This document shows positions 34,001-41,603 of a stretch of DNA of 56,497 nt, one piece after another. The notes under the pieces are model-generated. The model was given only the letters and a program-made list of their open reading frames with translations. It was not told the origin of the DNA and did not search any database. Both the position numbers and the translations under genes were made by a program. This DNA is from UBA4615 sp046046245 (lineage in GTDB: Bacteria; Pseudomonadota; Gammaproteobacteria; Burkholderiales; Burkholderiaceae_E). How positions within the stretch are numbered: the first letter of the stretch is position 1; each line of letters begins with the position of its first letter. The DNA lies in NCBI GenBank assembly GCA_046046245.1, contig JBJOKE010000007.1:1-56497 (forward strand), written 5' to 3'.

Positions 34001-34542
34001 CGGGCCGCCTCGCCGTCGACGTCGCCCGGCTGCAGCTCGCGCGCGAGCTGCTCGACCGCGCGGTGCAGCGTCATGCGCAGCGGGCCCAGGGACCGCTGCT
34101 CGCGTCGGCGTCGACCTGGTTCGCGCGGATCACCGGCGGGCGTTGGGTCGCGCTGCGGCCCGACTGGTCCGACGACGGGCAGGTGCTGCGCGCCGAGCGC
34201 GACGACGGCACGCTGCTGGCGGTGGAGCGCCTGAGCGAGGGCACGGCCGACCAGCTGTTCCTCGCGCTGCGGATGGCGGCGCTCGACGTGCGGCTCGCGT
34301 CCGCGCCGCCGGTCCCGCTGCTGCTCGACGACGTGCTGATGACCTTCGACGACGATCGCGCGGCGCGCACGCTGCAGGCCCTGGCCGAGCTCGGCACGCG
34401 CAACCAGGTCGTCTACTTCACCCACCATGCCCATCTCGTGGCGCTCGCGCGCAGCGTGCTGCCGCCTGGCGCGTGCTCGGTGACCGAGCTGCGCCGCGGA
34501 TCGCCCGGGGCCGAGCGCTCCCCGCAGCCCGAGGCCGCCTGA
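31000..34542 (+). CDS. Rad50/SbcC-like AAA ATPase (YhaN type)
   Basis: 1180-residue SMC-like ATPase, partner of the upstream nuclease. Walker A GPNERGKST is at residues 33-41; the C-terminal lobe has a signature-like RLSEGTADQLFLALR and Walker B LLLDDVLMTFDDDR (about 1108-1121), then VVYFTHH. Between the lobes lie about 900 residues of Ala/Arg/Glu-rich predicted coiled coil. The N-terminal MRFASLHLRAWGPFEQAVLD matches YhaN rather than classical SbcC, and no CxxC zinc hook was noticed in the coiled coil. Overlaps the nuclease gene by 4 bases. Confidence 0.9.
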   Translation: MRFASLHLRAWGPFEQAVLDLDAPRAGLQIVHGPNERGKSTAMRAISAFLFGVPIRTDDAFGRDYATLRVGAVIEDGGQRVAWMRRKGAQRTLFEFDPVSGVEHPDRLVDPALIDRLLGGLDERRFATMHGLGAEQLREGGRSLLDAGSDLGAALFEAAGGVPRLRAVAAALRQQADELFLPGGRVKPLNATIAEWQRQSDAARVAGVRPRDWIRLRDDRDRADVALQEAEAALHARRERHVRVERLVGLGPQVTRLDALRRRIGALAGAPRLPADAAACLARALEAREQAELTHARDADRSGRLAQALARPIAGQAWLDAAAEIAVLAARLPSHETDLRGLAGLQAAADAAAKDLLRAFAAVGAGTAESPAEVAARAESLLPSRERVGEARQRAAARRGLDGRRAAAFEALGQARRAFEDSDAALREARPAFDVAVLAAAVEAATQAGDLDARAAALSARLDVQDAAIATQAAALGGPDADTIARAVLPEEAEVVRAEETIRTHASALERLRDRIASLRAACHAMREHRDAKAGARAVVGRDALEAARVERDRVLADAMDPTDATGAARALGALGPRIVEADRIADARFDDASRLAEIESADAKIAAAATEIDVLDAELERAGAALEAVTRQWLDGLRVRGLPASEPAAWRGWAGRRQRLLDALAARDRDAAERRALLMDRDRHLDALRDGWRASGLQAPQAGTLATLLAVSRHTVEAAEAAARERQRLDDAVRHDARARAGAGEALAALEEAAGAAAPAWAAVAAALNLSVDASPDALEARLEAFDALRLALSAWETSERERRVAAERIGAFAADAAALAARLGIAPPAPGAEPAFVVAADAMLADARTARMERDRMHGERATLEQTLETVRAQRDQALAMLEGLRVQAGADDLDALRAAVAAAVERDAAERDALGIESTIRETTGAAHDAMLAELAGSDPAALEAEREALRVAIDELERHRREALERRTLAQAALDAVDGDGAAADAAEAVRDRLAASGRLAVDVARLQLARELLDRAVQRHAQRAQGPLLASASTWFARITGGRWVALRPDWSDDGQVLRAERDDGTLLAVERLSEGTADQLFLALRMAALDVRLASAPPVPLLLDDVLMTFDDDRAARTLQALAELGTRNQVVYFTHHAHLVALARSVLPPGACSVTELRRGSPGAERSPQPEAA

Positions 34543-34544
34543 CC

Positions 34545-35561
34545 ATGGACCGCACCGAGCGCTTCTACCAGATCGACCAGCTGCTGCAGTCCGGCGGGCC
34601 GGTGCCGCTCGAGCGGTTCCTCGAGACGCTCGGCGTGTCGCGCGCCACCTTCAAGCGCGACCTCGAGTACATGCGCGACCGGCTGAACGCGCCGATCGAG
34701 TGGGACCGCTTCGAGGGCGGCTACCGCTACACGCAGCCCTCGGGCGGGCCGGCCTTCGCGCTGCCGGGGCTGTGGTTCAACGCGTCGGAGGCACACGCGC
34801 TGCTGATGATGCAGCAGCTGCTGGCCGAGCTGCAGCCGGGCCTGCTCGGCGCGCAGGTGAAGCCGCTGCAGGCCCGGCTGCGCGCGCTGCTCGGCAGCGC
34901 CGACCACAGTGCCGAGGAGGTCGAGCGGCGGGTACGGATCGTGACGGCGGCGCGCCGCCGGCTCGCGATCCGGCACTTCGAGGTCGTGGCCTCGGCCACG
35001 CTGCGCCGTCGGCGGCTGAAGCTGTCGCACTACTCGCGGCAGGCCGACGAGACCACCGAGCGCGAGGTGTCGCCGCAGCAGCTGGTCTTCTACCGCGAGA
35101 ACTGGTACCTGGTGGCCTGGTGCCACCTGCGGCGCGACATCCGCAGCTTCGCGATCGATGCGATCCGGGCGGTCGAGCCGCTCGAGGCGGCCGCGCGCGA
35201 GGTCGACCGCGCCGCGGTGGCCGAGCTGATGGAGAGCGGCTACGGGATCTTCTCCGGCCGCGAGGTCACCTGGGCCACGCTGCGCTTCGAGCCGGAGCGT
35301 GCGCGCTGGGTATCGGCCGAGGTCTGGCACCCGCAGCAGCGCGGCCGCTTCGACGACGCGCGTCGGTGGGTGCTGGAGCTGCCGTACAACGATCCGCGCG
35401 AGCTGATGATGGAGGTGCTCAAGCACGGCGCGTCGGTCGAGGTCCTGGCGCCCGCCGGGCTGCGGACCCGGGTCGCCGCCGACCTCGCCGCGGCGCTCGG
35501 CCGGTACGGTGCGGTCGCCTGCACGGACGCGGTACCGGCGTCGCCCGAGCCGGCACGCTGA
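34545..35561 (+). CDS. WYL-domain transcriptional regulator (HTH-WYL)
   Basis: 338-residue regulator: an N-terminal DeoR-like helix-turn-helix (residues 1-60, RFLETLGVSRATFKRDLEYM), then a WYL domain with YRENWYLVAWCHLRRDIRSF (W187-Y-L) and a C-terminal WCX-like segment (DPRELMMEVLKHG). WYL domains bind ligands, in some cases single-stranded DNA or nucleotides, and often control DNA-repair or defence genes (family knowledge). It starts 2 bases after the ATPase stop, so it is the third gene of the operon and the best candidate to bind the two TGGCTC-N7-GAGCCA dyads. Confidence 0.92.
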   Translation: MDRTERFYQIDQLLQSGGPVPLERFLETLGVSRATFKRDLEYMRDRLNAPIEWDRFEGGYRYTQPSGGPAFALPGLWFNASEAHALLMMQQLLAELQPGLLGAQVKPLQARLRALLGSADHSAEEVERRVRIVTAARRRLAIRHFEVVASATLRRRRLKLSHYSRQADETTEREVSPQQLVFYRENWYLVAWCHLRRDIRSFAIDAIRAVEPLEAAAREVDRAAVAELMESGYGIFSGREVTWATLRFEPERARWVSAEVWHPQQRGRFDDARRWVLELPYNDPRELMMEVLKHGASVEVLAPAGLRTRVAADLAAALGRYGAVACTDAVPASPEPAR

Positions 35562-35631
35562 GACGGTCCGTCGCCGCGACACGCAGGTCGCGACGCGGCG
35601 CACGCAGCGGGATCCCGGGCGGATCGGCCTG

Positions 35632-35650
35632 TGGCTCATCCCACGAGCCA
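35632..35650 (+). promoter_or_regulatory. Second TGGCTC-N7-GAGCCA dyad
   Basis: TGGCTC-ATCCCAC-GAGCCA, 70 bases after the WYL gene and 44 bases before a small ORF. It shares core, spacing and the preceding G and following AT (GTGGCTCAT) with the dyad at 29667-29689. No strong -10 is visible at the matching distance. Confidence 0.5.
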
Positions 35651-35694
35651 TCGGGGCTTCAGGCTGGAGGCTCGATCACCGACAGGAGCCCGCC

Positions 35695-35967
35695 ATGTCC
35701 GCCACGCCTGCCTGCCCCGCGTCCCGCCCGCTGCTCGCGCTGCTGTCCGATGCGCTCGGAGCGCTCGTCGATCCGCCCCAGGTGCCGCCGCGGCCGCGGC
35801 TCGCGATGGCCCGTCCGCCCGCCGGTGGCTACGCAGGATTCGAGGCGCCCACCTACCAGCGCCGAGGCATCCGGATCACCGGCCTCGATGTGCTGGAGGC
35901 CCCCGGAACGTGCGACGCCGCCGCCTCTGCAGCAGTCATCGCCCCTCGCCCTCCGAGCCGTGACTGA
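35695..35967 (+). CDS. Small hypothetical protein downstream of the WYL regulator
   Basis: 90 codons: starts MSATPACPASRPLLALLSDA, is Pro-rich in the middle (PPQVPPRPRLAMARPP) and ends APRPPSRD. I do not recognise it; no signal peptide or membrane span. Evidence for expression is a good ribosome site (AGGAG, 5-6 bases before the ATG) and the dyad operator 44 bases upstream shared with the nuclease operon. It might be a co-regulated partner, or not a gene. Confidence 0.42.
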   Translation: MSATPACPASRPLLALLSDALGALVDPPQVPPRPRLAMARPPAGGYAGFEAPTYQRRGIRITGLDVLEAPGTCDAAASAAVIAPRPPSRD

Positions 35968-35991
35968 ATCGCGGCGTGGCGGTCGCACCGC

Positions 35992-36702
35992 TCAGGGCGC
36001 CCGGGTCGCCCCCGTCGCGGCGGCCCCCGCGGGCAGCGTCGAAGGGCCCGTCGCCGCGCTCGCCTCGGTCCACGCGACCAGCTCGTCGAGCAGCGCGGTG
36101 ACCGCCGCGCTCGCGGCCCGGGCCGCGCCGCGTGCGTCGCTGCCGTCCACGGTCGCGGTCCGCGCGAAGCCGCGCCGCGCGACGAGCGTGCGGGCGCGCC
36201 AGTCGAGCAGCTCGGCGGTCACCGACAGCCGCAGCAGGCCCGGCATGACCGAGTCGTCGTGCACGAGTTCTTCGAGCCGCAGCGCCAGCACCTGGTCGCC
36301 GCGCACGCCGGCGAGCGTCTGCGCCACCGCGCGGAAGCCGCCGCCGGCGGCCAGCCGCGCCTCGGCGAGCGTGATGATCCGGCGTGCCGGCCGCTCCGAC
36401 CAGTTCGAGTACTGGTAGTACGCACGGCCCGCGCCGTCGCGGGTGTAGACGATCCGGTCGCTGTCGTAGAGCGCGGGCGTGGGTCCGGTCGTCAGCAGCA
36501 GCGTGCGGTCCACGCGCGGCGCGCCGGCCCCGGCCGACGCGGGCGCAGGCGCACGCAGGTCCTCGATCACGTAGAAGTCGAAGCGCGGCGCGTCGTTGCC
36601 CAGGCCCAGGCCGGTGCAGCCGGCGAGCGGGACGCCGACGAGCGCGGCGCTGCCGAGCGCAGCGGCGGCGCGCAGCCCGCGTCGGCGCATACGGTCGGTC
36701 AT
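35992..36702 (-). CDS. ABC-type transport auxiliary lipoprotein (PqiC/ABC_trans_aux family)
   Basis: 236-residue lipoprotein with signal ending LVGVPLAGC. The mature part has the ABC_trans_aux pattern: FDFYVIEDL, LLLTTGPTPALYDSDRIVYT, YYQYSNWSERPARRI, then LELLDWRAR-like strands and a C-terminal helix. In Mla/Pqi-type systems such lipoproteins assist lipid transfer across the periplasm. It overlaps the MCE-protein gene by 4 bases and is last in the operon. The C-terminal tail is Ala/Gly/Thr-rich low complexity. Confidence 0.86.
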   Translation of the reverse strand: MTDRMRRRGLRAAAALGSAALVGVPLAGCTGLGLGNDAPRFDFYVIEDLRAPAPASAGAGAPRVDRTLLLTTGPTPALYDSDRIVYTRDGAGRAYYQYSNWSERPARRIITLAEARLAAGGGFRAVAQTLAGVRGDQVLALRLEELVHDDSVMPGLLRLSVTAELLDWRARTLVARRGFARTATVDGSDARGAARAASAAVTALLDELVAWTEASAATGPSTLPAGAAATGATRAP

Positions 36703-37703
36703 CGGCGGTTCTCCTCGCCCGGGCCCATCTGCCGGGTGCTCGGCCCGAGCAGCAGCGCCTTCGGGTCCTGCAGCCGATCGATCGTGCGGGTGATCAGCTC
36801 GACGCTGGCGCGCAGCTCCTCCGCCGTGGCGCGCAGCTCGTGCACGCCGAGGTCCATCGCGTCGTCGGCGCGGCGCGCGAGCCCGCCCGTGTCGCGCTCG
36901 AGGCGCTGCACGGTGGCGAGCAGCTCTCGTTCGAGCGACTGGCTGCTGCGGGCGAACTCGCGCAGCGTGGCCTGCGCCTCGCGCATCGCCTCGCCGGCGT
37001 CGCGCCCGACCGGTTCGACCGCCTTCGCCACCTGGTCGACCGAGCGCGCGATCTCGCGGCTGGAGCGCGCGAACGCGTCGGCGGTCGTGCGGATGCTGCG
37101 CGTGGTGTCGTCGATCGCATCGAGCCGGCTGCTCAGCCCGGTGGCCAGGTCGCGGACCGCGCCCAGCGCCTCGGAGACCGAGCGCTGGTTGCGTGGGCCG
37201 AGCACGCGGTTCACGTTCTCGAGCGCGGTGTCGGCCTGTACCGCCAGGCGGCTGACCGCGTCGGCGATCTGGTCGAGGTTCGACGTTCCCTCGGGGATCA
37301 CCGGATAGCGTTCGCCCGCCGGCACCACGACGAGCTCGGGCCCGGGCGTGCCGGGGGTCTCGAGGTTGATCCGCGCGATGCCGGTCAGGATGTTGCGCAC
37401 GACCACGGCGGTGGTGTTCTCGCTGACCGGGGTCTCGCGGGTGACGCGGATCTTCACCGACACCCGGTTGATGTTCGAGCGGGCGATCACGTAGTCCTCG
37501 ACGCGACCGACCTTCACGCCGCGCATGTTGACGTCGCCGCCGATCTGCAGGCCCTCCAGCGACTGGCGCTCGAAGTAGACGGTGTAGTAGCGGAAGTCGG
37601 AGGCGCGGCCGCTGCTCGTCAGCCAGACGAACGCGCCGATCGCGGCGACGATCAGCGCCAGCAGCACGGCGCCGATCGTGGTGTACCGGGCTTCAGGCTC
37701 CAT
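36699..37703 (-). CDS. MlaD-family MCE protein
   Basis: 334 residues: one N-terminal transmembrane anchor (TIGAVLLALIVAAIGAFVWL), a single MCE domain (YTVYFERQSLEGLQIGGDVN, VKVGRVEDYVI) and a long helical C-terminus with heptad-like repeats, ending MGPGEENRR. MCE proteins form hexameric rings that carry phospholipids between inner and outer membranes. It is longer than E. coli MlaD (about 180 residues); the added coiled coil may form a tunnel or needle. It overlaps the ATPase gene by 11 bases. Confidence 0.92.
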   Translation of the reverse strand: MEPEARYTTIGAVLLALIVAAIGAFVWLTSSGRASDFRYYTVYFERQSLEGLQIGGDVNMRGVKVGRVEDYVIARSNINRVSVKIRVTRETPVSENTTAVVVRNILTGIARINLETPGTPGPELVVVPAGERYPVIPEGTSNLDQIADAVSRLAVQADTALENVNRVLGPRNQRSVSEALGAVRDLATGLSSRLDAIDDTTRSIRTTADAFARSSREIARSVDQVAKAVEPVGRDAGEAMREAQATLREFARSSQSLERELLATVQRLERDTGGLARRADDAMDLGVHELRATAEELRASVELITRTIDRLQDPKALLLGPSTRQMGPGEENRR

Positions 37704-38502
37704 CGCGGTCGCGGGGCACGGGGCGGGCAGGGGCGGCGGGGTCGCGCACGGGCGGGCCCGCGCGCGATGCGAAGTAGGATTGTATCCACGGGTCGTCGAC
37801 GCGCACGACCTCGTCGAGGGGGCCGTCGGCGATCACCCGGCCGCGGCCGAGCACGACCACCCGCCGCGCGATGCCGAACAGCGTGTCGAGGTCGTGGGTG
37901 ACCACCAGCACGGTGATGCCGAGATCGCGGTTCAGGAACGCGAGCAGCGCGTCGAAGGCGCGCGCGGTGATCGGGTCGAGGCCCGAGGTCGGCTCGTCGA
38001 GGAACAGCACCTCGGGCTCGAGCGCGAGCGCACGCGCGATCGCCGCGCGCTTGCGCATCCCGCCCGACAGCTGGCTCGGCAGCTTCGCGCCCGCCTCGGG
38101 CGGCAGCCCGGCGAGCGCGAGCCGCAGCGCCACCAGTTCGTCGACCAGCGCGGCGGGCAGCGACAGGTGCTCGCGCAGCGGCGTCGCGACGTTGGCCGCC
38201 ACGTCGAGCGACGAGAACAGCGCGCCCTCCTGGAACATCATCCCGAAGCGGCGCCGCACCGCGGCCAGCTCGGCCGCGGGCGCGCCCCACATGTCGGTGC
38301 CCAGCAGCGACACGCGTCCGGCGTCGGGCCGCTGCAGGCCGATGATCTCGCGCAGCAGCACCGACTTGCCCGTCCCCGAGCCGCCGATCAGCGCGACCAG
38401 CTCGCCGCGCCGCACCGTCAGGTCCAGCCCGTCGTGCACGACCTGCGCGCCGAAGCGGGTCGAGATCCCGGCGAGCTCGATCACCGGCTCGGCCGCGCTC
38501 AC
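37693..38502 (-). CDS. Lipid ABC transporter ATP-binding protein (MlaF-like)
   Basis: 269 residues. Walker A GGSGTGKSVLLREIIGL, Q-loop MMFQEGALFSSLDV, signature LSGGMRKRAAIARAL and Walker B VLFLDEPTSGLDP are all of the MlaF/Ttg2A type (GMRKR and FQEGALFSSL are diagnostic). It powers phospholipid transport with the permease and MCE protein. The GTG start overlaps the permease stop (GTGA). The extended C-terminus (SRAGPPVRDPAAP) is variable in the family. Confidence 0.93.
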   Translation of the reverse strand: MSAAEPVIELAGISTRFGAQVVHDGLDLTVRRGELVALIGGSGTGKSVLLREIIGLQRPDAGRVSLLGTDMWGAPAAELAAVRRRFGMMFQEGALFSSLDVAANVATPLREHLSLPAALVDELVALRLALAGLPPEAGAKLPSQLSGGMRKRAAIARALALEPEVLFLDEPTSGLDPITARAFDALLAFLNRDLGITVLVVTHDLDTLFGIARRVVVLGRGRVIADGPLDEVVRVDDPWIQSYFASRAGPPVRDPAAPARPVPRDRDGA

Positions 38503-39626
38503 CAGCCCATCCTGTCGAACAGCACCGCGAACACCGCGTCGAGGACGATCACCGCGACGATGCCCTGGACCACGGTCGAGGTCGTGTTGATGCCGATCGA
38601 GCGGGTGTCGCGCGAGACGTCCATGCCCATCCGGCAGCCGATCACCGCGATCGCGAGCGCGAAGAACGGGGCCTTGCCCAGGCCGATCAGGTAGTGGGTC
38701 GGGTCGAGCGCGACGTGCAGCCGCTCGACGAAGGTGTGCGGCGTGACGTCGAGCATCGCGCCGGCGATGACCATCGCGCCGGTGAGCCCGGCCACGTCGC
38801 CGACGAAGACGAGCACCGGCAGCGCGACCATCAGCGCGAGCACCCGCGGCAGGACGAGCACGCGCTCGGCCGACAGCCCGAGCGTGCGGATCGCGTCGGT
38901 CTCCTCGGTGAGGCGCATCGTGCCGAGCTGCGCGGTGAAGGCCGCGCCGGATCGGCCGGCGACGATCGTCGCGACGATCAGCGGCGAGAACTCGCGCGTC
39001 ATGCCGAGCGCCACGCCGTCGACGACGAAGATGTTCGCGCCGTACTGCTCGGCCTGCAGCCCGAGCAGGTAGGCGAACACCACGCCGATCAGGCCCGCGA
39101 CCAGCATCACCACCGGGATCGCCGTCACGCCGGCCTGGGCGAGCTGGGCGGCGAACTCGTGGGTGCGCAGCGTCGACGGGTGCAGCGCCGTGCGGGCGAG
39201 CTCGACCACGACCCGGCCGAAGAAGCCGACGTGGCCGACCATCAGCAGCGCGAGCCCGTGCGCGGCGCGGCCCAGGCGCTCGAGCCGGCCCGGGCGGCGG
39301 TGCGGCGCGCCCGACGCGGCCTCCGGCAGGCGGGAACGGACCACGTCGACGATCCGCGCGTGCGACGCATCGAAGCCGAGGAGGGCGGGGGCGGCCGGAT
39401 CGAGGCCCGCGCCGCGCAGGCGGCGCAGCAGCACGAGGGCGCCGGCGGTATCGATCGACACGAGGTCCGTGCCGTCGACGGCGCCGACCGACGCGAGCGC
39501 CGGTCCGAGCGCGGCGAGCGCATCGTCGAGCGCGGCCGCGTCGGCGAGTCGCCACGCGCCCGACAGCAGGAGTGCGTCGGCGCCGCCCCGGCGCTCGATG
39601 CGGCAGCTTCCCCCCGGCGTGACCAT
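38499..39626 (-). CDS. Lipid ABC transporter permease with N-terminal STAS domain (MlaE-like)
   Basis: 375 residues. Residues 1-110 form a STAS domain (GTDLVSIDTAGALVLLRRLR), the module that in E. coli is the separate protein MlaB. The MlaE permease part follows: QLAQAGVTAIPVVMLVAGLI, LGLQAEQYGA, EFSPLIVATIVAGRSGAAFT, LGTMRLTEETDAIRTLG. It is the first gene of the four-gene lipid operon. An extended -10 ends 8 bases before the ATG and no ribosome site is seen, so translation may be leaderless. Fused STAS-permeases are common in betaproteobacteria. Confidence 0.92.
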   Translation of the reverse strand: MVTPGGSCRIERRGGADALLLSGAWRLADAAALDDALAALGPALASVGAVDGTDLVSIDTAGALVLLRRLRGAGLDPAAPALLGFDASHARIVDVVRSRLPEAASGAPHRRPGRLERLGRAAHGLALLMVGHVGFFGRVVVELARTALHPSTLRTHEFAAQLAQAGVTAIPVVMLVAGLIGVVFAYLLGLQAEQYGANIFVVDGVALGMTREFSPLIVATIVAGRSGAAFTAQLGTMRLTEETDAIRTLGLSAERVLVLPRVLALMVALPVLVFVGDVAGLTGAMVIAGAMLDVTPHTFVERLHVALDPTHYLIGLGKAPFFALAIAVIGCRMGMDVSRDTRSIGINTTSTVVQGIVAVIVLDAVFAVLFDRMGW

Positions 39627-39634
39627 GGGCGTCG

Positions 39635-39643
39635 AGGCTAACA
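39635..39643 (-). promoter_or_regulatory. Extended -10 abutting the mlaE-like gene
   Basis: TG-t-TAGCCT on the minus strand, followed by CGACGCCC and the ATG at 39626; the predicted transcript has almost no leader. Confidence 0.4.
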
Positions 39644-39719
39644 CAGCGGAAACCGTCGACAGGTCGGCCCGCGCCGGGCGACGATGCACGACGCGCCGAC
39701 CCCACGACGAGGAGACTGC

Positions 39720-40280
39720 ATGAAGCTTCCCCGCAGACACGTCCAGCTGCGCCACGGTGCCGCCGCCGTCGGCGACGTCCCGCTCGGATCCGGCCGCGCC
39801 CGGATCGGCCGCCGCCGGCTGATGACCGCGGCCGCGCTCGCCGGCCTCGGCGTGCCGGCCGCACGGGCGCACCACGGCTGGTCGGGCTTCGACGCCGACC
39901 GGCCGCTCTACCTCGAGGGCCGCGTGGTCCGCGCCCGCTGGCAGAACCCGCACGCCGAGCTCGACCTCGAGGTGACGCCCGGCCTGCGGACGCCGGCCGA
40001 CCTCGCCCAGCGGCGGCTGCCGGCGCAGACCGCGGCGGTCGACGGGGCGCGGCTGATGGCGACGGCCGAGGTGCCGCGCCGGCGCGACCGGCGCTGGACG
40101 GTCGAGCTCGCGCCGCTCACCCGCATGGACGCCTGGAAGGTGCCCGAGCTCAAGCCCGGCGACACGGTCTCGGTCGTGGGCTTCGCCCACCGCGACGAGC
40201 AGGGCGAGCCGGTGCTGAGGGCCGAGTACCTGTTCGTCGGCGACAGGGCCTACGGGCTGCGCTCGTCGCCGGCCGCCTGA
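39720..40280 (+). CDS. DUF6152 family exported protein
   Basis: 186 residues. A long positively charged N-region and GRRRLMTAAALAGLGVPAARA look like a twin-arginine or Sec signal. The mature protein starts HHGWSGFDADRPLYLEGRVV, the HHGW hallmark of DUF6152, followed by ARWQNPHAELDLEV and KPGDTVSVVGFAHRD. Members are short periplasmic beta-rich proteins of unknown function. GAGGAG lies before the ATG at 39720. It is divergent from the lipid operon and convergent with a thioredoxin-fold gene. The insertion around PADLAQRRLPAQTAAVDG is longer than usual. Confidence 0.85.
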   Translation: MKLPRRHVQLRHGAAAVGDVPLGSGRARIGRRRLMTAAALAGLGVPAARAHHGWSGFDADRPLYLEGRVVRARWQNPHAELDLEVTPGLRTPADLAQRRLPAQTAAVDGARLMATAEVPRRRDRRWTVELAPLTRMDAWKVPELKPGDTVSVVGFAHRDEQGEPVLRAEYLFVGDRAYGLRSSPAA

Positions 40281-40309
40281 AACGCGGGCACGGCGGGACG
40301 GCGGCCCGC

Positions 40310-40327
40310 GCCGGCGCGAACGCCGGC
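40310..40327. terminator. Hairpin between convergent genes
   Basis: GCCGGCG-CGAA-CGCCGGC, a 7-bp stem with a tetraloop, placed in the 62-bp gap between the DUF6152 gene and the thioredoxin-fold gene; could serve both directions. No T-run. Confidence 0.4.
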
Positions 40328-40342
40328 CGCCGCACGTCGTGC

Positions 40343-40960
40343 TCAGCGGTACTTGACCGAGCAGCCGTACGGCGGCGCGGACGCGACGGCGACCGGGCGC
40401 CCGGCGCGCAGGTCCTCGAGCGCCGCGTCCACGTGGTTGCGCGCGAGTTTCACGTCCTCGGGATTCGCGCTTCGCCGGTCGTCGATGCCGCCGGCGAACC
40501 GCACCGTGCCGCCCCCGTCGATCACCCAGAGCTGGGGGGTGGTCCGCGCGCCGTAGAAGCGGCCGGTGGTGCCATCGGCGTCGTCGAGCACCGCGTCCGC
40601 GACCGCGCCCCACGCCCTGAGCGCGCCGGCCAGCGCCGTCGGCTCGAGGTGGTCGACATGGCCGGGATGGGTCGACGACACGATGAGCCAGGCCACGTCG
40701 CGCGCGCGCCAGCGCGCCTGCAGCGCCGGCAGGTTGCCCGACACGTAGTGCTTGCGCACGAACGGGCAGCCCGGATTCGTCCACTCGAGCACGACCGTGC
40801 GGCCGCGGAAGTCGGCGAGCGAGACCTTGCGGCCGGCCGTGTCGCTCAGCGTGAACGGCGGTGCCGGCTGACCCGGCAGCGCGTCGGCGTGCGCGGCGGC
40901 CGCGGGCGCGCCGAACGCGGCAGCGCAGGCGATCCGGGCCAGCAGCGAGGCAGCGCGCAT
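40343..40960 (-). CDS. Exported thioredoxin-fold (AhpC/TSA-like) protein
   Basis: 205 residues with a signal peptide (LARIACAAAFGAPAAAAHA). The core matches the peroxiredoxin-like family: PAPPFTLSDTAGRKVSLADF, VVLEWTNPGCPFVRKHYVSG with one active Cys in GCPFV, IVSSTHPGH, and the VIDGGGTVRFAGGIDD region. The second Cys of a CxxC pair is absent; a C-terminal Cys (PYGCSVKYR) might act as resolving Cys. It starts 17 bases after the glutathione-peroxidase stop, so both form an antioxidant operon, one cytoplasmic and one periplasmic. Confidence 0.88.
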   Translation of the reverse strand: MRAASLLARIACAAAFGAPAAAAHADALPGQPAPPFTLSDTAGRKVSLADFRGRTVVLEWTNPGCPFVRKHYVSGNLPALQARWRARDVAWLIVSSTHPGHVDHLEPTALAGALRAWGAVADAVLDDADGTTGRFYGARTTPQLWVIDGGGTVRFAGGIDDRRSANPEDVKLARNHVDAALEDLRAGRPVAVASAPPYGCSVKYR

Positions 40961-40977
40961 GGCGGTCGGCCCGCCCC

Positions 40978-41463
40978 TCAGCCGAGCAGTTTCTCGATGT
41001 CGGCCGCGATCGCGTCGGGCTCCGTCGTGGGCGCATAGCGCTCGACGACGTTTCCGTCGCGGTCGACCAGGAACTTCGAGAAGTTCCACTTGATCGCCTC
41101 GATGCCGAGTGCGCCCGGCTTCTCGGATTTCAGCCACTTGTAGAGCGGATGTGCGTCGTCGCCGTTGACGTCGATCTTCCCGAACATCGGGAAGCTCACG
41201 CCGTAGTTGACCTCGCAGAACTCGGCGATCTGGTCGTTGGTGCCCGGTTCCTGCGCGCCGAACTGGTTGCTCGGGAAGCCGAGCACCACGAAGCCGCGCT
41301 CCTTGAACCGGTCGTAGAGGGCCTGCAGCCCCTTGTACTGCGGCGTCAGGCCGCAGCGGCTCGCGGTGTTGACGATCAGCGCGACCCGGCCCCGCCAGGC
41401 CGACAGCGGCTGCGGCCGGCCGGTCAGCGACTGCGCTTCGAAGTCCCAGGCGGTGGTGCTCAT
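40978..41463 (-). CDS. Glutathione peroxidase (Cys type)
   Basis: 161 residues, standard length. The peroxidatic site is VNTASRCGLTPQYKGL (Cys at about 38), with FPSNQFGAQEPG holding the Gln and KWNFSKFLVDRDG holding the Trp-Asn of the catalytic tetrad. Reduces hydroperoxides with thioredoxin or glutathione in the cytoplasm. AAGGAG before the ATG; a -10 CATACT lies at 41491-41496. Operon with the exported thioredoxin-fold protein. Confidence 0.95.
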   Translation of the reverse strand: MSTTAWDFEAQSLTGRPQPLSAWRGRVALIVNTASRCGLTPQYKGLQALYDRFKERGFVVLGFPSNQFGAQEPGTNDQIAEFCEVNYGVSFPMFGKIDVNGDDAHPLYKWLKSEKPGALGIEAIKWNFSKFLVDRDGNVVERYAPTTEPDAIAADIEKLLG

Positions 41464-41490
41464 GGCGGCGGCTCCTTCGGATGTGCTTCG

Positions 41491-41496
41491 AGTATG
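41491..41496 (-). promoter_or_regulatory. -10 element for the glutathione peroxidase gene
   Basis: CATACT on the minus strand, 28 bases before the ATG, in an AT-richer patch of the divergent gap. Confidence 0.4.
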
Positions 41497-41603
41497 CCGG
41501 ATCGCCGATGACCGGGCGGGGGACGGGGGCTCCCGCGCCGCGCTGCGCGTGCCTGTGCCGCGCGTGCCCGCGGAACGGCGCGCCGTCCGTGCGCCGGCTC
41601 GCG

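Noticed and set aside
28979..34434. Very long minus-strand frames (over 1300 codons) opposite the nuclease/ATPase genes
   Set aside because: Composition is Arg/Pro/Ala runs typical of antisense frames over coiled-coil coding DNA.
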